A stretch of DNA of 32,106 nt from Rs1 sp036960485 (GTDB taxonomy: Bacteria; Pseudomonadota; Gammaproteobacteria; Pseudomonadales; Balneatricaceae): positions 1 to 32,106 of the forward strand of contig JBALXS010000053.1 in NCBI GenBank assembly GCA_036960485.1. Direction: 5' to 3'. The notes under the pieces are model-generated. The model searched no databases. It was given only the letters and a program-made list of their open reading frames with translations, and had not been told where the DNA came from. Below are positions 1-9,829 of the stretch, piece by piece. Position 1 is the first letter of the stretch. Every line of letters starts with the position of its first letter. The position numbers were made by a program, and so were the translations under genes.

Positions 1-59
1 TTCAAACGCTATACCGCTGCCACCAACAATAGTGAACCAAAAACAGGTAATAACAGAGC

Positions 60-2432
60 ATGCGCGCGATTAAACTATTATTTCAATTCATCTTATCGAT
101 GGCGGTGCTTGGGATCATTGTAGGTACAATTAGTATGGTCGGCCTTTATTTGTATTTCACCCCTTCTTTACCGGATGTTGAAACGCTTCGAGAAATTCAT
201 TTTCAAACCCCACTTAAAGTTTTATCTAAAGACAACAAATTGATAGCTGAATTTGGCGAGAAGCGAAGGTTCCCTATTAAATTCGAAAACATCCCTAGCA
301 AATTTGTCAAAGCACTCCAAGCGGCCGAAGATTCTAATTACTTTGAACACAATGGCGTCGATATTAAAGGTTTAGCACGTGCAGCAGTTCAACTCGCCAA
401 GACAGGCAAGAAGAAAGGCGGTGGCTCTACCATCACTATGCAGGTAGCTAAAAACTTCTTCCTTACTCCTGAAAAATCGTTCTCTAGAAAGTTTAGCGAA
501 ATATTACTCGCTCTTAAAATAGAAAACTCACTCTCAAAGGAAGAGATATTCGAACTTTATATAAATAAAATTTACCTGGGCCACCGCTCTTACGGCATCC
601 AGGCTGCATCGCGTGTTTACTACGGCAAAGACATTAACGATATCAACCTCGCCCAACTCGCTATGATTGCCGGATTACCTAAAGCGCCTTCTGCTTACAA
701 CCCTATTACTAATCCGAGTAGAGCCTTAGCTCGTCGAGACTGGATTATCGGCAGAATGTTAAGCCTTAATTACATTTCTCAAGCAGAACATAATCAAGCA
801 ACCGCACAACCTGTCACTGCTTTTTATCATAGCGCCAAACGAGAATTATACGCCCCTTATATTGCAGAAATGGTACGCAAACAGCTTTTCAAAAAGTATG
901 GTGAAAACCTCTATACTGATGGCTACACCGTCATTACAACTATCGACAGCAAAATGCAAACATCTGCCAATAAAGCAGTGCAAAATGGACTACTTGCTTA
1001 CGGAAAAAGGCATGGCTATCACGGCGCAGAACAAAAAATTGTTATTGATAGCTTAGACGAATCTGCCAGAATTTCATTACTCAAAAAAGTACCGACTCAT
1101 GCAGGCATTGAACCCGCCCTTGTCACTCAAGTTAGTGCTAAGGAAGCGACTGTACTGCGCAAAAATGGGGAACTGGTAACCCTTCCTTGGAAGAGCCTAT
1201 CTTGGGCGAGAAAATTTAAAAACGTCAACAGTATGGGCCCTAAACCTAAAAAAGCGAGTAGTGTTTTAGCCATTGGCGATCAAATCCGCATTCGCACTGA
1301 AATAGACAGCAAAACCAAAGAACCATATTGGGGCTTGAGTCAAATACCCAAAGTACAAGGTGCTATGGTTGCCATGGCGCCCAAAAACGGCGCGATCCTT
1401 TCATTAGTGGGTGGATTTAGCTTTACTCACAACAAATTCAATCGCGCAACTCAAGCACTTAGACAACCCGGCTCTAACTTAAAGCCGTTTATTTATGGCG
1501 CTGCTTTAGAAGCAGGGTTTACTGCCGCTACCACTATCAACGACGCCCCTATTGTGCTGCAAGGAGCTAGCCTTGAAGCTAATTGGCGCCCAGAGAACTC
1601 TTCACGTAAGTTTTACGGCCCAACTCGACTCAGAGTCGGTCTGTATAAATCGCGAAATCTGGTGTCGATACGGCTATTACGTGCCATCGGTATCGATGCT
1701 GCCTTAGATTATTTAGCTAAATTTGGCTTTGATAAAGACAAATTGCCCACAAACTTATCGCTTTCATTAGGAGCAGCCGATGTAACACCTATTGATTTAA
1801 TTGGTGGCTATGGCCCTTTTGCCAATGGTGGCTATCGCATCGACACCTTTTTTATTGAGCGTATACTAAACCAACCAGGCGAGACAATTTTTCAAGAGAA
1901 GCCGCGCACGGCTATTAATGACAACCAACTACCATTGCATCAAAACTACATTCCAGCACCTAGAGTCATCGACGCTCGCGATGGTTATGTCATTTATAGC
2001 ATATTACAAGATGTCATTAAACGTGGCACGGCAACACGAGCAAAAGTATTAAAACGTTCTGACTTAGCCGGGAAAACAGGGACCACCAATTTACAACGCG
2101 ATGCTTGGTTCACAGGCTTTAATAGCGAGATTGTCGCCACTGCTTGGGTAGGGTATGACAACCCAGCTCCTCTAGGGAAACGAGAGTTCGGCGGGACAGC
2201 AGCTCTCCCCATCTGGATTGATTTCATGAAAGAAACGTTAGCAGGCAAACCTGAGGCACCTGTTAAGCGTCCTAGAGGATTAGTTGATGTTAGAGTGAAT
2301 GCAAAAACGGGCCTGCGCTCAAAAGGCGGCAGTGAAGCAGTTAATGAGATAATCAAAGCAGAAGATGCACAACGCTTAGCTACTCAAAGTGCTGAGGTTA
2401 ACGATTCAACAACAGACGATCTATTTAACTAG
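60..2432 (+). CDS. mrcA: Penicillin-binding protein 1A, bifunctional peptidoglycan synthase
   Basis: Class A PBP that polymerises lipid II into glycan strands and cross-links the stem peptides on the periplasmic face of the inner membrane. The 790 residues start with a short basic stretch and one membrane anchor (about residues 8-32). The GT51 glycosyltransferase domain has its catalytic Glu at about residue 90 (AAEDSNYF) and the GGGSTITMQ motif near 119-127. An insert domain separates it from the transpeptidase domain, which has the SxxK active site (Ser472, SNLK), SxN at 531-533 (SRN) and KTG at 672-674. All catalytic motifs are present and the length is normal for gammaproteobacterial PBP1A. 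The ATG has only a weak upstream AGG. In Pseudomonas this gene lies beside the malic enzyme gene, as it does here, in convergent orientation. Confidence 0.96.
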   Translation: MRAIKLLFQFILSMAVLGIIVGTISMVGLYLYFTPSLPDVETLREIHFQTPLKVLSKDNKLIAEFGEKRRFPIKFENIPSKFVKALQAAEDSNYFEHNGVDIKGLARAAVQLAKTGKKKGGGSTITMQVAKNFFLTPEKSFSRKFSEILLALKIENSLSKEEIFELYINKIYLGHRSYGIQAASRVYYGKDINDINLAQLAMIAGLPKAPSAYNPITNPSRALARRDWIIGRMLSLNYISQAEHNQATAQPVTAFYHSAKRELYAPYIAEMVRKQLFKKYGENLYTDGYTVITTIDSKMQTSANKAVQNGLLAYGKRHGYHGAEQKIVIDSLDESARISLLKKVPTHAGIEPALVTQVSAKEATVLRKNGELVTLPWKSLSWARKFKNVNSMGPKPKKASSVLAIGDQIRIRTEIDSKTKEPYWGLSQIPKVQGAMVAMAPKNGAILSLVGGFSFTHNKFNRATQALRQPGSNLKPFIYGAALEAGFTAATTINDAPIVLQGASLEANWRPENSSRKFYGPTRLRVGLYKSRNLVSIRLLRAIGIDAALDYLAKFGFDKDKLPTNLSLSLGAADVTPIDLIGGYGPFANGGYRIDTFFIERILNQPGETIFQEKPRTAINDNQLPLHQNYIPAPRVIDARDGYVIYSILQDVIKRGTATRAKVLKRSDLAGKTGTTNLQRDAWFTGFNSEIVATAWVGYDNPAPLGKREFGGTAALPIWIDFMKETLAGKPEAPVKRPRGLVDVRVNAKTGLRSKGGSEAVNEIIKAEDAQRLATQSAEVNDSTTDDLFN

Positions 2433-2467
2433 TATCTATATTTAAAGCTAACCTCAACTTACAAATA

Positions 2468-2514
2468 TTAATAAAGCTATGATAATCCAAGTAATATTAT
2501 CATAGCTTTATTAA
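2468..2514. terminator. Long AT-rich hairpin between mrcA and maeB
   Basis: A perfect 19-bp inverted repeat (2468-2486 with 2496-2514) around a 9-nt loop, 36 nt after the mrcA stop codon. It is nearly all A/T, so it would act as a weak bidirectional terminator or mRNA 3' stabiliser rather than a textbook GC-rich one. The arms are longer than a terminator needs. Confidence 0.6.
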
Positions 2515-2634
2515 AAGCTACTTTGACCCCACATTCTCTTTGCTCATAACTCCTTCGAAAGACAAAACTCTTCATTTCCATCTACACCATTCCAACAAAC
2601 ACACCTATCGACAACCAGCTTTTACTTAGGCACA

Positions 2635-2661
2635 AAAAAGCCCAGACTTACTGGGCTTTTT
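2635..2661 (-). terminator. Rho-independent terminator of maeB
   Basis: 11-bp stem (2635-2645 with 2651-2661) with GCCCAG at its centre and a 5-nt loop. Read on the minus strand it ends in a run of T, 50 nt downstream of the maeB stop codon. The plus-strand reading also ends in T, so it probably separates the convergent mrcA and maeB transcripts. Confidence 0.85.
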
Positions 2662-2713
2662 AAAATATACCGCCTTCAAAAACACAAAGACGATAATTCT
2701 CATTTACTGCTAA

Positions 2714-3976
2714 TTAGCAATCAGATAATGAATTCAGAGGGTAATTAGCCGGCATTGGCAATCGAGCAACTCCTGAGTCAATCGCCGCTTGCGCTACCGC
2801 TAATGACAATCGACCTAGCAAACGACTATCCGTTGGCTTTGGTATAATATATTGAGCACCAAAGCTAAGTGACTCTAAACCATAAGCTGCCAACACATCT
2901 GCTGGCACTTCTTCTTTAGCTAATGATGCCAATGCATATACGGCAGCAGTTTTCATTTCTTCATTAATCACAGAAGCACGTACATCTAAAGCCCCTCTGA
3001 AAATAAATGGAAAACCTAAAACATTATTCACTTGGTTCGGGAAATCTGATCTACCCGTTCCCATGATTACGTCATCACGTGTTGCATGCGCTAGTTCTGG
3101 TCTGATTTCTGGATCTGGATTTGCACAAGCGAAAATTATCGGCGTTGGCGCCATTTTTTTCAACTGGTCAGCAGATAGTAAGTTAGGGCCTGATAAACCA
3201 ACAAAAACATCAGCACCTTCGATAGCTTCATCTAAAGTGCGCTTATCAGTTTCTGTCGCAAAAATTGCTTTTTCTGTAGTTAAATCTTCACGCCCAGAGT
3301 GAATAACCCCTTTGCGATCTAACATATAAATATTTTCGACTTTAGCGCCTAAATTAATTAGCAGCTTCATACAAGCAACAGCAGCAGCACCTGCGCCCAA
3401 AGTCACTATCGCAGCTTCGTCTATTTTTTTACCAGCGATTTCTAAAGCATTAATCATGCCCGCAGCGGTTACAATAGCAGTACCGTGCTGGTCATCATGA
3501 AATACTGGAATGTTACAGCGCTCAATCAAAGCACGCTCTATTTCAAAACACTCTGGTGCTTTAATATCTTCTAAGTTGATACCACCGAAGGTATCAGCGA
3601 TACGTGCAACTGTATCAATAAAAGCTTGTGGGCTTTCAGAATCTACTTCTAAATCGATGGAGTTAATACCTGCAAAACGCTTAAACAATAGCGATTTACC
3701 TTCCATTACCGGCTTTGAAGCCAATGGGCCGATATTACCTAAACCTAAAACAGCTGACCCATCAGAGATAACAGCAACTAAATTACCTTTACCTGTATAT
3801 CTATATGCATTTTCAGGATCTTTTGCGATTTCACGACAAGGCTCAGCGACACCCGGACTATACGCCAAAGACAAATCTCGTGCCGTTTCAGCGGGCTTAG
3901 TCAGCTCTACACTTACCTTACCTGGACGAGGAAACTCATGATATTCTAGGGCTGCTTTATTTAGATCTTCAGACAT
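2714..3976 (-). CDS. maeB: NADP-dependent malic enzyme, short form
   Basis: Oxidative decarboxylation of malate to pyruvate with reduction of NAD(P), a cytoplasmic anaplerotic and NADPH-supplying reaction. The N-terminal malic domain carries the catalytic Tyr39 (LAYSPGVAEPC), GKGNLVAVISDGSAVLGLG and the SKPVMEGKSLLFK block with the catalytic Lys. The HDDQHGTAIV metal-binding segment follows, then a Rossmann NAD(P) domain with a GAGAAAVA turn. At 420 residues it has only these two domains and lacks the C-terminal phosphotransacetylase-like domain of E. coli MaeB (about 760 residues), so it is the short type also found in Pseudomonas. Upstream on its strand, TTGTTT-17-TAGAAT is a possible promoter. 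Cofactor choice cannot be decided from the sequence alone. Confidence 0.93.
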   Translation of the reverse strand: MSEDLNKAALEYHEFPRPGKVSVELTKPAETARDLSLAYSPGVAEPCREIAKDPENAYRYTGKGNLVAVISDGSAVLGLGNIGPLASKPVMEGKSLLFKRFAGINSIDLEVDSESPQAFIDTVARIADTFGGINLEDIKAPECFEIERALIERCNIPVFHDDQHGTAIVTAAGMINALEIAGKKIDEAAIVTLGAGAAAVACMKLLINLGAKVENIYMLDRKGVIHSGREDLTTEKAIFATETDKRTLDEAIEGADVFVGLSGPNLLSADQLKKMAPTPIIFACANPDPEIRPELAHATRDDVIMGTGRSDFPNQVNNVLGFPFIFRGALDVRASVINEEMKTAAVYALASLAKEEVPADVLAAYGLESLSFGAQYIIPKPTDSRLLGRLSLAVAQAAIDSGVARLPMPANYPLNSLSDC

Positions 3977-4280
3977 AAGTATTTTTCCATATTAAATTTG
4001 ACACGAATTAAGATTCTATAGAAAAGCCGGAAGCCAAACAACCATATAACCATTAAGATTAAAGAATAGTCGATAATCCTTAATAACTGGATTTATAAGC
4101 CGTTTTTTAGTACGGATTGTTCAATCAAGAGCAATTAATAGCATACGTTTTAGAAAAAGGTCTTTTTGATTAGTAACAAAAACATCGATATGCAGAGCCT
4201 TTCCAACGCAATACTAATTAAAGTACTTGCTATAACCAGCCAAACAACAGGTTGGCAGCTATCTAGTAAAATTTAGGCAA
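3977..4280. other. Intergenic region between maeB and rpmE
   Basis: About 300 bases with no convincing reading frame on either strand. It must hold the maeB promoter. In Pseudomonas I recall two extra small genes between maeB and rpmE; nothing resembling them is visible here. Confidence 0.5.
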
Positions 4281-4318
4281 AAAAAAGCGCTTAGACTAAT
4301 AGCCATAAGCGCTTTTTT
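4281..4318 (-). terminator. Rho-independent terminator of rpmE
   Basis: 13-bp perfect stem (4281-4293 with 4306-4318) containing AGCGCTTA, closing a 12-nt loop and flanked by A/T tracts. It begins 14 nt after the rpmE stop codon on the minus strand. Confidence 0.85.
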
Positions 4319-4331
4319 AATAAGACGGGAA

Positions 4332-4547
4332 TTACTTACGTGCTGGGATAGTCGCAAAACGCTTGTTGAAGCGATCAATACGGCCACCAGAAGTAGCATC
4401 TTTCTGCTTACCGGTATAGAAAGGATGACACTGGCTACATACATCAACGTGTAAGTCTTTGCACAAAGTAGAGCGTGTTTTCATTTCATTGCCACAAGAA
4501 CAATTAACTGCAATGTCGTCGTACTTAGGATGGATATCATTTTTCAT
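4332..4547 (-). CDS. rpmE: 50S ribosomal protein L31, zinc-binding type
   Basis: A 71-residue protein of the large ribosomal subunit that helps bridge the subunits. It has the L31 signatures MKNDIHP at the start and HPFYTGKQK, and four zinc ligands: C16 and C18 (NCSCGN) with C37 and C40 (CSQC). This is the zinc-containing (C+) form, not the zinc-free RpmE2 paralogue induced by zinc starvation. It is monocistronic, with its own promoter (4648-4676) and terminator, and is divergent from priA as in other gammaproteobacteria. An AAGG box lies 8-11 nt before the ATG. Confidence 0.96.
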   Translation of the reverse strand: MKNDIHPKYDDIAVNCSCGNEMKTRSTLCKDLHVDVCSQCHPFYTGKQKDATSGGRIDRFNKRFATIPARK

Positions 4548-4647
4548 GGGAGAAACCTTTTAGGTTTTGCGCCGCCACTTGATCTATTGCCAAGTACCGC
4601 ACTGTATTAATTGCAAATTTGCTTGACTCAAAATGAGCCAGGCGCAT

Positions 4648-4676
4648 ATTATACAGATCTCACTAAAACTTAGCAA
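4648..4676 (-). promoter_or_regulatory. Sigma-70 promoter of rpmE
   Basis: On the minus strand TTGCTA (4671-4676) and a perfect TATAAT (4648-4653) are spaced by 17 nt, followed by a G+C-rich ATGCGCC discriminator. That discriminator is typical of stringently controlled ribosomal promoters. The leader would be about 90 nt. Confidence 0.65.
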
Positions 4677-4847
4677 TATCTTTAAAAATCCACAGCAATA
4701 ACTCCCCAGCTTTTCAAAGACAAATTTAAATACTGCGAACTACCATCAATCCCACACAAAACAGTATTGCGCTTACAAACCTATATTGCTTTGAAAAAAC
4801 ACATAGCATAAACTCACTCCATCTAACCTTACAAATGACTGCCAATA

Positions 4848-7019
4848 ATGTTTTTACGTGTAGCGATTCCCTCCCCACTTCGCAGATTATTTGACTATTT
4901 ACCCCTTGATTCAACCGCAATATACACCCCGGGCATTAGATTAATCGTCCCTTTTGGTAGCCGCAAGCTGGTCGCTGTTTTAGTAGAAGTGACTAATGAA
5001 ACTCTAGTAGATCCAAAGAAACTAAAACCAATAATCAGTGTACTAGATGAAACACCCCCTCAAGCGAAATTTATTTTAGACTTTGCGCTTTGGTCTGCTC
5101 AGTACTATCAACACCCAGTAGGTGATGCACTACTCCAGTCACTACCTATACATTTGCGCAAAGGTGAGCCCTGCGAACGAGTACACGAATTTTTATTACA
5201 CGCAGTAGAAAACCCTCAACAAGCTTTAAGTACACGAGCAAAGAAACAACAAACTACTTATCAACTCATTAAGCAACACGAACAAGGCATCAGCCTAGAC
5301 GCACTAAAAGCAGAATCGGGCTCAAGTAGCGCCCTTAAGGCGCTTATTGATAAAGGGCTGGTAGAAAAAAGACATCGCCCGCACATTCACAAGCAACCTA
5401 ATGATCCACTTAAGGAGCCCGCAAAAACACTTAACAGCGAGCAATTAACAGCCGTTACAGCCATCAATCAACAACAAGGTTTTAAAGCTTTTTTGCTGGA
5501 TGGCATCACAGGCTCTGGTAAAACAGAAGTGTACCTGCAAGTCATCGAACAAGTATTACGTGCGGGCAAGCAAGCTTTAGTGCTAGTACCAGAAATTGGC
5601 CTCACCCCACAAACCGTATCTCGCTTTAAAGCCCGTTTTAATGTGGATGTCGTTTACATGCACTCTAACATGAGTGATAAACAACGCTTCATCGCTTGGC
5701 TAAAAGCCCGTGATGGTGACGCACAAATAGTAATTGGCACTCGCTCTGCTATCTTCACGCCATTGGCAAACCCTGGCATTATTATTATCGATGAGGAGCA
5801 CGATCAATCTTTTAAACAACAAGAAGGATATAGATATAGCGCTCGAGACTTATCTATTGTGCGTGCTCACGGAGAAAACACACCCGTCATATTAGGTAGC
5901 GCTACTCCATCATTAGAATCACTACACAACGCACAATTGAACCGCTACCACTATCTCACTATTGATAAGCGCGCTGGCAACGCTATACCTCCAACTGTGA
6001 ATTTGCTCGACATAAAAGGCGAGGAATTAACTTCCGGCATCAGCAAAGATTTAATCCATCAAATCCAGCAGCATTTAAACAACGAAAACCAAGTACTAGT
6101 TTTCTTAAACCGACGCGGCTTCGCTCCATCACTTAGCTGCCACAACTGTGGCTGGATTGCTCCTTGTCGTCGATGCGATGCCCGTTTAACATTACACCAA
6201 AAACCTCCTCACTTGCACTGCCACCATTGTGGTAGCCAAAAGCCAATTCCTAAACAATGCATAGATTGCGGCAGTAGCGAGCTAAATGCAAAAGGTACTG
6301 GTACTGAACGAGCAGAACAAACATTGAACCAACTATTTCCCGACTTCCCAATTTGGAGGATAGATAGAGACAGTACTAGTCGTAAAAACGCGATGCAGCA
6401 AATTATCGATGAAATAAATCAGAACCAACCGGGTATTTTACTCGGCACTCAAATGCTCGCCAAAGGCCATCACTTTGCCAAAGTGTCTTTAGTGGCAGTA
6501 CTTGATGCTGACGGAGGACTATTTAGTACTGATTTTCGCGGCATGGAGCACACAGCACAACTCATCACCCAAGTCTCGGGGAGGGCTGGCAGAGAAAAAA
6601 TTCTAGGCAATGTTGTGATTCAAACCCATCATCCAGAACACCCTTTACTACAAACACTGGTCAACGGTGGTTATCGTGAATTTGCCAATAATGAATTACA
6701 AAACAGAGCATCATCTAAGTTGCCACCTTTTAGTCACATTGCCATTATTCGTGCCGAAGCGAGCAACCCAGGCCGTGCTGAAGCTTTTTTACAATTAGCC
6801 AAACAAACGCCAAATATCGATACCATATTCAACTTCGGTCCATTCCCTGCACCGATGGAGAAAAAGGCCGGCGTATTTAGATCTCACTTAGTACTACAAA
6901 GCCCTAAACGTCCTTTATTACAGCAATTTTTAAGTCAGTTCTGTCTATTATTAGAACACCATCCACTCGGCAGCAAAGTTAGATGGTCAATCGATGTAGA
7001 TCCTTATGATATGTTTTAG
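4848..7019 (+). CDS. priA: Primosomal protein N', replication-restart helicase PriA
   Basis: A 3'-5' superfamily 2 helicase that recognises abandoned replication forks and reloads the replisome. The N-terminal 3'-DNA-binding domain begins FLRVAIPSPL. Walker A GITGSGKT lies at about 217-225 and the Walker B DEEH box at about 315-318, followed by GSATPS. The zinc module (about 430-474) has eight Cys as four pairs: CHNC, CRRC, CHHC and CIDC. LGTQMLAKGHHF and the helicase C-terminal motif VSGRAGR follow. Its 723 residues match the family (E. coli 732). The ATG has no strong Shine-Dalgarno sequence, so low expression is expected. It is divergent from rpmE and followed by argS, as in Pseudomonas. 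Confidence 0.97.
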   Translation: MFLRVAIPSPLRRLFDYLPLDSTAIYTPGIRLIVPFGSRKLVAVLVEVTNETLVDPKKLKPIISVLDETPPQAKFILDFALWSAQYYQHPVGDALLQSLPIHLRKGEPCERVHEFLLHAVENPQQALSTRAKKQQTTYQLIKQHEQGISLDALKAESGSSSALKALIDKGLVEKRHRPHIHKQPNDPLKEPAKTLNSEQLTAVTAINQQQGFKAFLLDGITGSGKTEVYLQVIEQVLRAGKQALVLVPEIGLTPQTVSRFKARFNVDVVYMHSNMSDKQRFIAWLKARDGDAQIVIGTRSAIFTPLANPGIIIIDEEHDQSFKQQEGYRYSARDLSIVRAHGENTPVILGSATPSLESLHNAQLNRYHYLTIDKRAGNAIPPTVNLLDIKGEELTSGISKDLIHQIQQHLNNENQVLVFLNRRGFAPSLSCHNCGWIAPCRRCDARLTLHQKPPHLHCHHCGSQKPIPKQCIDCGSSELNAKGTGTERAEQTLNQLFPDFPIWRIDRDSTSRKNAMQQIIDEINQNQPGILLGTQMLAKGHHFAKVSLVAVLDADGGLFSTDFRGMEHTAQLITQVSGRAGREKILGNVVIQTHHPEHPLLQTLVNGGYREFANNELQNRASSKLPPFSHIAIIRAEASNPGRAEAFLQLAKQTPNIDTIFNFGPFPAPMEKKAGVFRSHLVLQSPKRPLLQQFLSQFCLLLEHHPLGSKVRWSIDVDPYDMF

Positions 7020-7226
7020 TCTTTTATCCACAGCCTTACTGTACATTACACCTGCGTATTAAGTAGCAGTATATAACAAACAGTAAGAGGAACTCTAAAC
7101 TCCCAATAAAATGCTTACCACAACCAATCAACAGGCATCTATTCTTCATTTACATTACGTCTGCAAAAAGCGATAATAGCTGGCTTAATTTCGCAAACTA
7201 ATTCCTTATTTGGTAATCACTTTCAA

Positions 7227-8984
7227 ATGAAACAGCACATCACAGGATTAATTCAAGCAGCGCTTGATACCTTAGTCCAAAACGGTTCACTCCCAGCAGA
7301 TATCAATCCTACTATTATGATTGAAAACACCCGCGATAAAAGCCACGGCGATTTGGCTTCTAACGTAGCCATGACTTTGGCCAAACCTGCTCGACGTAAC
7401 CCGCGTGAAATTGCCACTTTGATTACCCAAGCTCTTCCACAATCCGACGTTTTAACCAAAACAGAGATTGCAGGTCCAGGCTTTATTAACTTTTTTATCA
7501 CCAGCGCATCTGCTACTAAAATAGTAGAAGATATTTTTGCTCAAGCAGAAAACTTTGGCCGCTGTACTGTCGAAAACCCTGAAAAAGTACAAGTTGAATT
7601 TGTTTCTGCCAACCCAACAGGCCCTTTGCATGTAGGTCATGGCAGAGGAGCGGCATATGGCGCTACGGTAGCAGACATTTTATCTGCAACAGGCTCAGAT
7701 GTATCAAGAGAATATTATGTCAATGACGCTGGCCGTCAAATGGATATCTTGGCTGTTAGTGTTTGGCTACGCTATTTAGAAGAATGCGGAGAAAACCTGA
7801 CTTTTCCAGCCAATGGCTATAAAGGACAATACGTATCTGACATAGCGCTACAAGTTAAGCAAAAATACGCGCTAAAAATGCAATTTAGCAGCGCACAAGT
7901 ATTTGCTGATTTACCTTTAGATGAGCCCGAAGGAGGTAACAAAGAGCAGTATATAGATGCGTTGATTGCACGCTGTAACAGTTTATTAGCAGATGATTTC
8001 CAGAACCTATTCAATGTTGGCCTAGAAGCTATTCGTGATGACATACGCGATGACCTGTCTGAATTTGGCATCGATTACCAAGAGTGGTTTTCTGAGCGTT
8101 CGCTCACCAGTACCGGCGATGTAGATAAAGCACTTATACGCCTACAAGATAATGGCCATCTCTATGAAAAAGAAGGTAACTTGTGGTTTAAATCAACAGA
8201 TTTTGGTGATGATAAAGACCGCGTAGTAAAACGCGCCAATGGCGCTACGACTTATTTCGCTTCTGATATAGCCTATCATATGAACAAATTTGACCGCGGT
8301 TTTGATAAAGTAGTTAACATTTGGGGCGCCGATCATCACGGTTATATTACGCGGGTTAAAGCTGCAATTAGCGCTTTAGGCTACGACTCAGAGCGCTTAG
8401 TTGTGAAACTAGTGCAATTTGCCATTTTATATCGCGGCACTGAACGTGTACAAATGTCTACACGCTCAGGATCATTTGTTACTTTGCGTGAGCTTCGCAA
8501 GGAAGTAGGAACTGACGCTTGTCGCTTCTTTTATGTGACGCGCAAAGCAGACAACCATATGGATTTTGATTTAGAACTCGCCAAATCTCAATCTAAAGAC
8601 AATCCTGTTTATTACATTCAATATGCGCACGCTAGAATCTGCAGCGTTCTAGACAAACTAGCAGACAGCGAATGGCAACTGGACATTGATGCCGGCCTCA
8701 AGGTTTTAGGAGAGTCATCAGATGATAACGAGAAATCCATTTTAAACCTATTGGCGAAATATCCTGAAACACTTAAAAACGCAGCTACTAACTACGAACC
8801 TCACTTAGTCGCTAATTACTTAAAAGAGCTAGCAAGTGAGTTCCACACTTATTATAACTCCAATAAAATGTTAGTTGAAGAAAGCAATGCTCGTAACTCA
8901 CGCTTAACGCTAAGCGCAGCAGTTCGCCAAGTACTCGCCAACGGGCTATCTTTATTAGGGGTAGACGCCCCCAATAGGATGTAG
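7227..8984 (+). CDS. argS: Arginyl-tRNA synthetase
   Basis: Class I aminoacyl-tRNA synthetase that charges tRNA-Arg. The N-terminal additional domain (residues 1-110, for tRNA elbow recognition) is followed by the catalytic core with the HIGH-type motif HVGH at about 135-138 (SANPTGPLHVGHGRG). The KMSKS-equivalent MSTRSG is at about 410, in the relaxed form normal for ArgRS. A helical anticodon-binding (DALR) domain ends in the usual LLGVDAPNRM. Its 585 residues are close to E. coli ArgS (577). The 207-nt gap from priA holds an 8-bp inverted repeat (7035-7042 with 7080-7087) that may mark the end of the priA transcript. The gene lies 9 nt from the next one, so they are probably co-transcribed. 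Confidence 0.97.
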   Translation: MKQHITGLIQAALDTLVQNGSLPADINPTIMIENTRDKSHGDLASNVAMTLAKPARRNPREIATLITQALPQSDVLTKTEIAGPGFINFFITSASATKIVEDIFAQAENFGRCTVENPEKVQVEFVSANPTGPLHVGHGRGAAYGATVADILSATGSDVSREYYVNDAGRQMDILAVSVWLRYLEECGENLTFPANGYKGQYVSDIALQVKQKYALKMQFSSAQVFADLPLDEPEGGNKEQYIDALIARCNSLLADDFQNLFNVGLEAIRDDIRDDLSEFGIDYQEWFSERSLTSTGDVDKALIRLQDNGHLYEKEGNLWFKSTDFGDDKDRVVKRANGATTYFASDIAYHMNKFDRGFDKVVNIWGADHHGYITRVKAAISALGYDSERLVVKLVQFAILYRGTERVQMSTRSGSFVTLRELRKEVGTDACRFFYVTRKADNHMDFDLELAKSQSKDNPVYYIQYAHARICSVLDKLADSEWQLDIDAGLKVLGESSDDNEKSILNLLAKYPETLKNAATNYEPHLVANYLKELASEFHTYYNSNKMLVEESNARNSRLTLSAAVRQVLANGLSLLGVDAPNRM

Positions 8985-8993
8985 ATAGCAAAC

Positions 8994-9788
8994 ATGGCAT
9001 CCAAGAAGGATTTTGCCCCAAAAAAGCGTACCGCGAGCAAGCCCCAAACCAAAAAAGCTAGTCCTAAAACACCAGAAACTAGCCCAGCTAGCCCTGCCCC
9101 CAGCAGGGCAAGTACCGCCGTGCGCAAAAAACCTTACAAAGCTATCATTGCCAGTTTAATTGCTGTGAGCGCTATTGTGTTACTTTTAAAGCAACTCTCA
9201 CAAGTTAATCCTCGAGAGATTAGGGAATCTGGCATATCTGCACTTATCGAAGATAAGCTGAATAACCAATCCGCAGCGCAACCAATACCGACAGCCAATT
9301 TCAATAACAACCAAAGCAATAACAAGACTAAAACGACTAACAACGCACCACAAAAAGCAACAGCAAAGCCTGCAACAACAGCTAAGAAACAAACAACATC
9401 TACCGATAACATTGCGAAAATACCCGTCGCTGAAAAATCGACTAAAACAAAGCAGAAAGAACCCTACCAATTTTATAAAATTCTAGCTGAAAACAGCGTT
9501 GAAACAGAAACAATAGAAGCTTATAAATCAACACCTAAAACTGCAAACCTCAAAAATAGAACTTTGCTGCAAACCGGTTCTTTTCGCAACGCTAAAGACG
9601 CTGAAAGAATGAAAGTCAGGTTATTGTTAAACAACTTTGCTAAAGTAAAGGTGAGTAAAACAAGCTCTACTAGTGGTACTTGGTACAGAGTACGCACTGG
9701 CCCTTTTATCACATTCAACCAGCTTAAAGCTGCACTTATCAAACTTAACAAACTCAATATTTCTCCGATTCAGGTTCCTTTAAAATAA
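8994..9788 (+). CDS. SPOR-domain membrane protein, FtsN-like
   Basis: Likely division-associated protein that binds glycan stripped of stem peptides at the septum. The 264 residues form four parts: a basic, Lys/Pro/Ser-rich cytoplasmic tail (1-48), one membrane helix (about 49-65), a long low-complexity periplasmic linker rich in Asn, Thr, Lys and Gln (about 90-190), and a C-terminal SPOR domain (about 190-264). The SPOR domain contains LLQTGSFRNAKDAERMK and GTWYRVRTGPF, both characteristic. It starts 9 nt after argS and is the positional equivalent of the SPOR gene between argS and hslV in Pseudomonas. Whether it is a true FtsN or another SPOR protein cannot be settled here; the short motif FtsN uses to trigger division is not obvious in the linker. 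Confidence 0.88.
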   Translation: MASKKDFAPKKRTASKPQTKKASPKTPETSPASPAPSRASTAVRKKPYKAIIASLIAVSAIVLLLKQLSQVNPREIRESGISALIEDKLNNQSAAQPIPTANFNNNQSNNKTKTTNNAPQKATAKPATTAKKQTTSTDNIAKIPVAEKSTKTKQKEPYQFYKILAENSVETETIEAYKSTPKTANLKNRTLLQTGSFRNAKDAERMKVRLLLNNFAKVKVSKTSSTSGTWYRVRTGPFITFNQLKAALIKLNKLNISPIQVPLK

Positions 9789-9829
9789 CTAAGCATCTCT
9801 AAAATAAGCGAATACCCTCTTTAACCTAG

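Noticed and set aside
3063..3941. Plus-strand frames inside maeB
   Set aside because: Antisense of a clear malic enzyme, without recognisable protein features.
9134..9757. Open frames opposite the SPOR gene
   Set aside because: They are antisense shadows of its low-complexity, Asn/Thr/Lys-rich linker.
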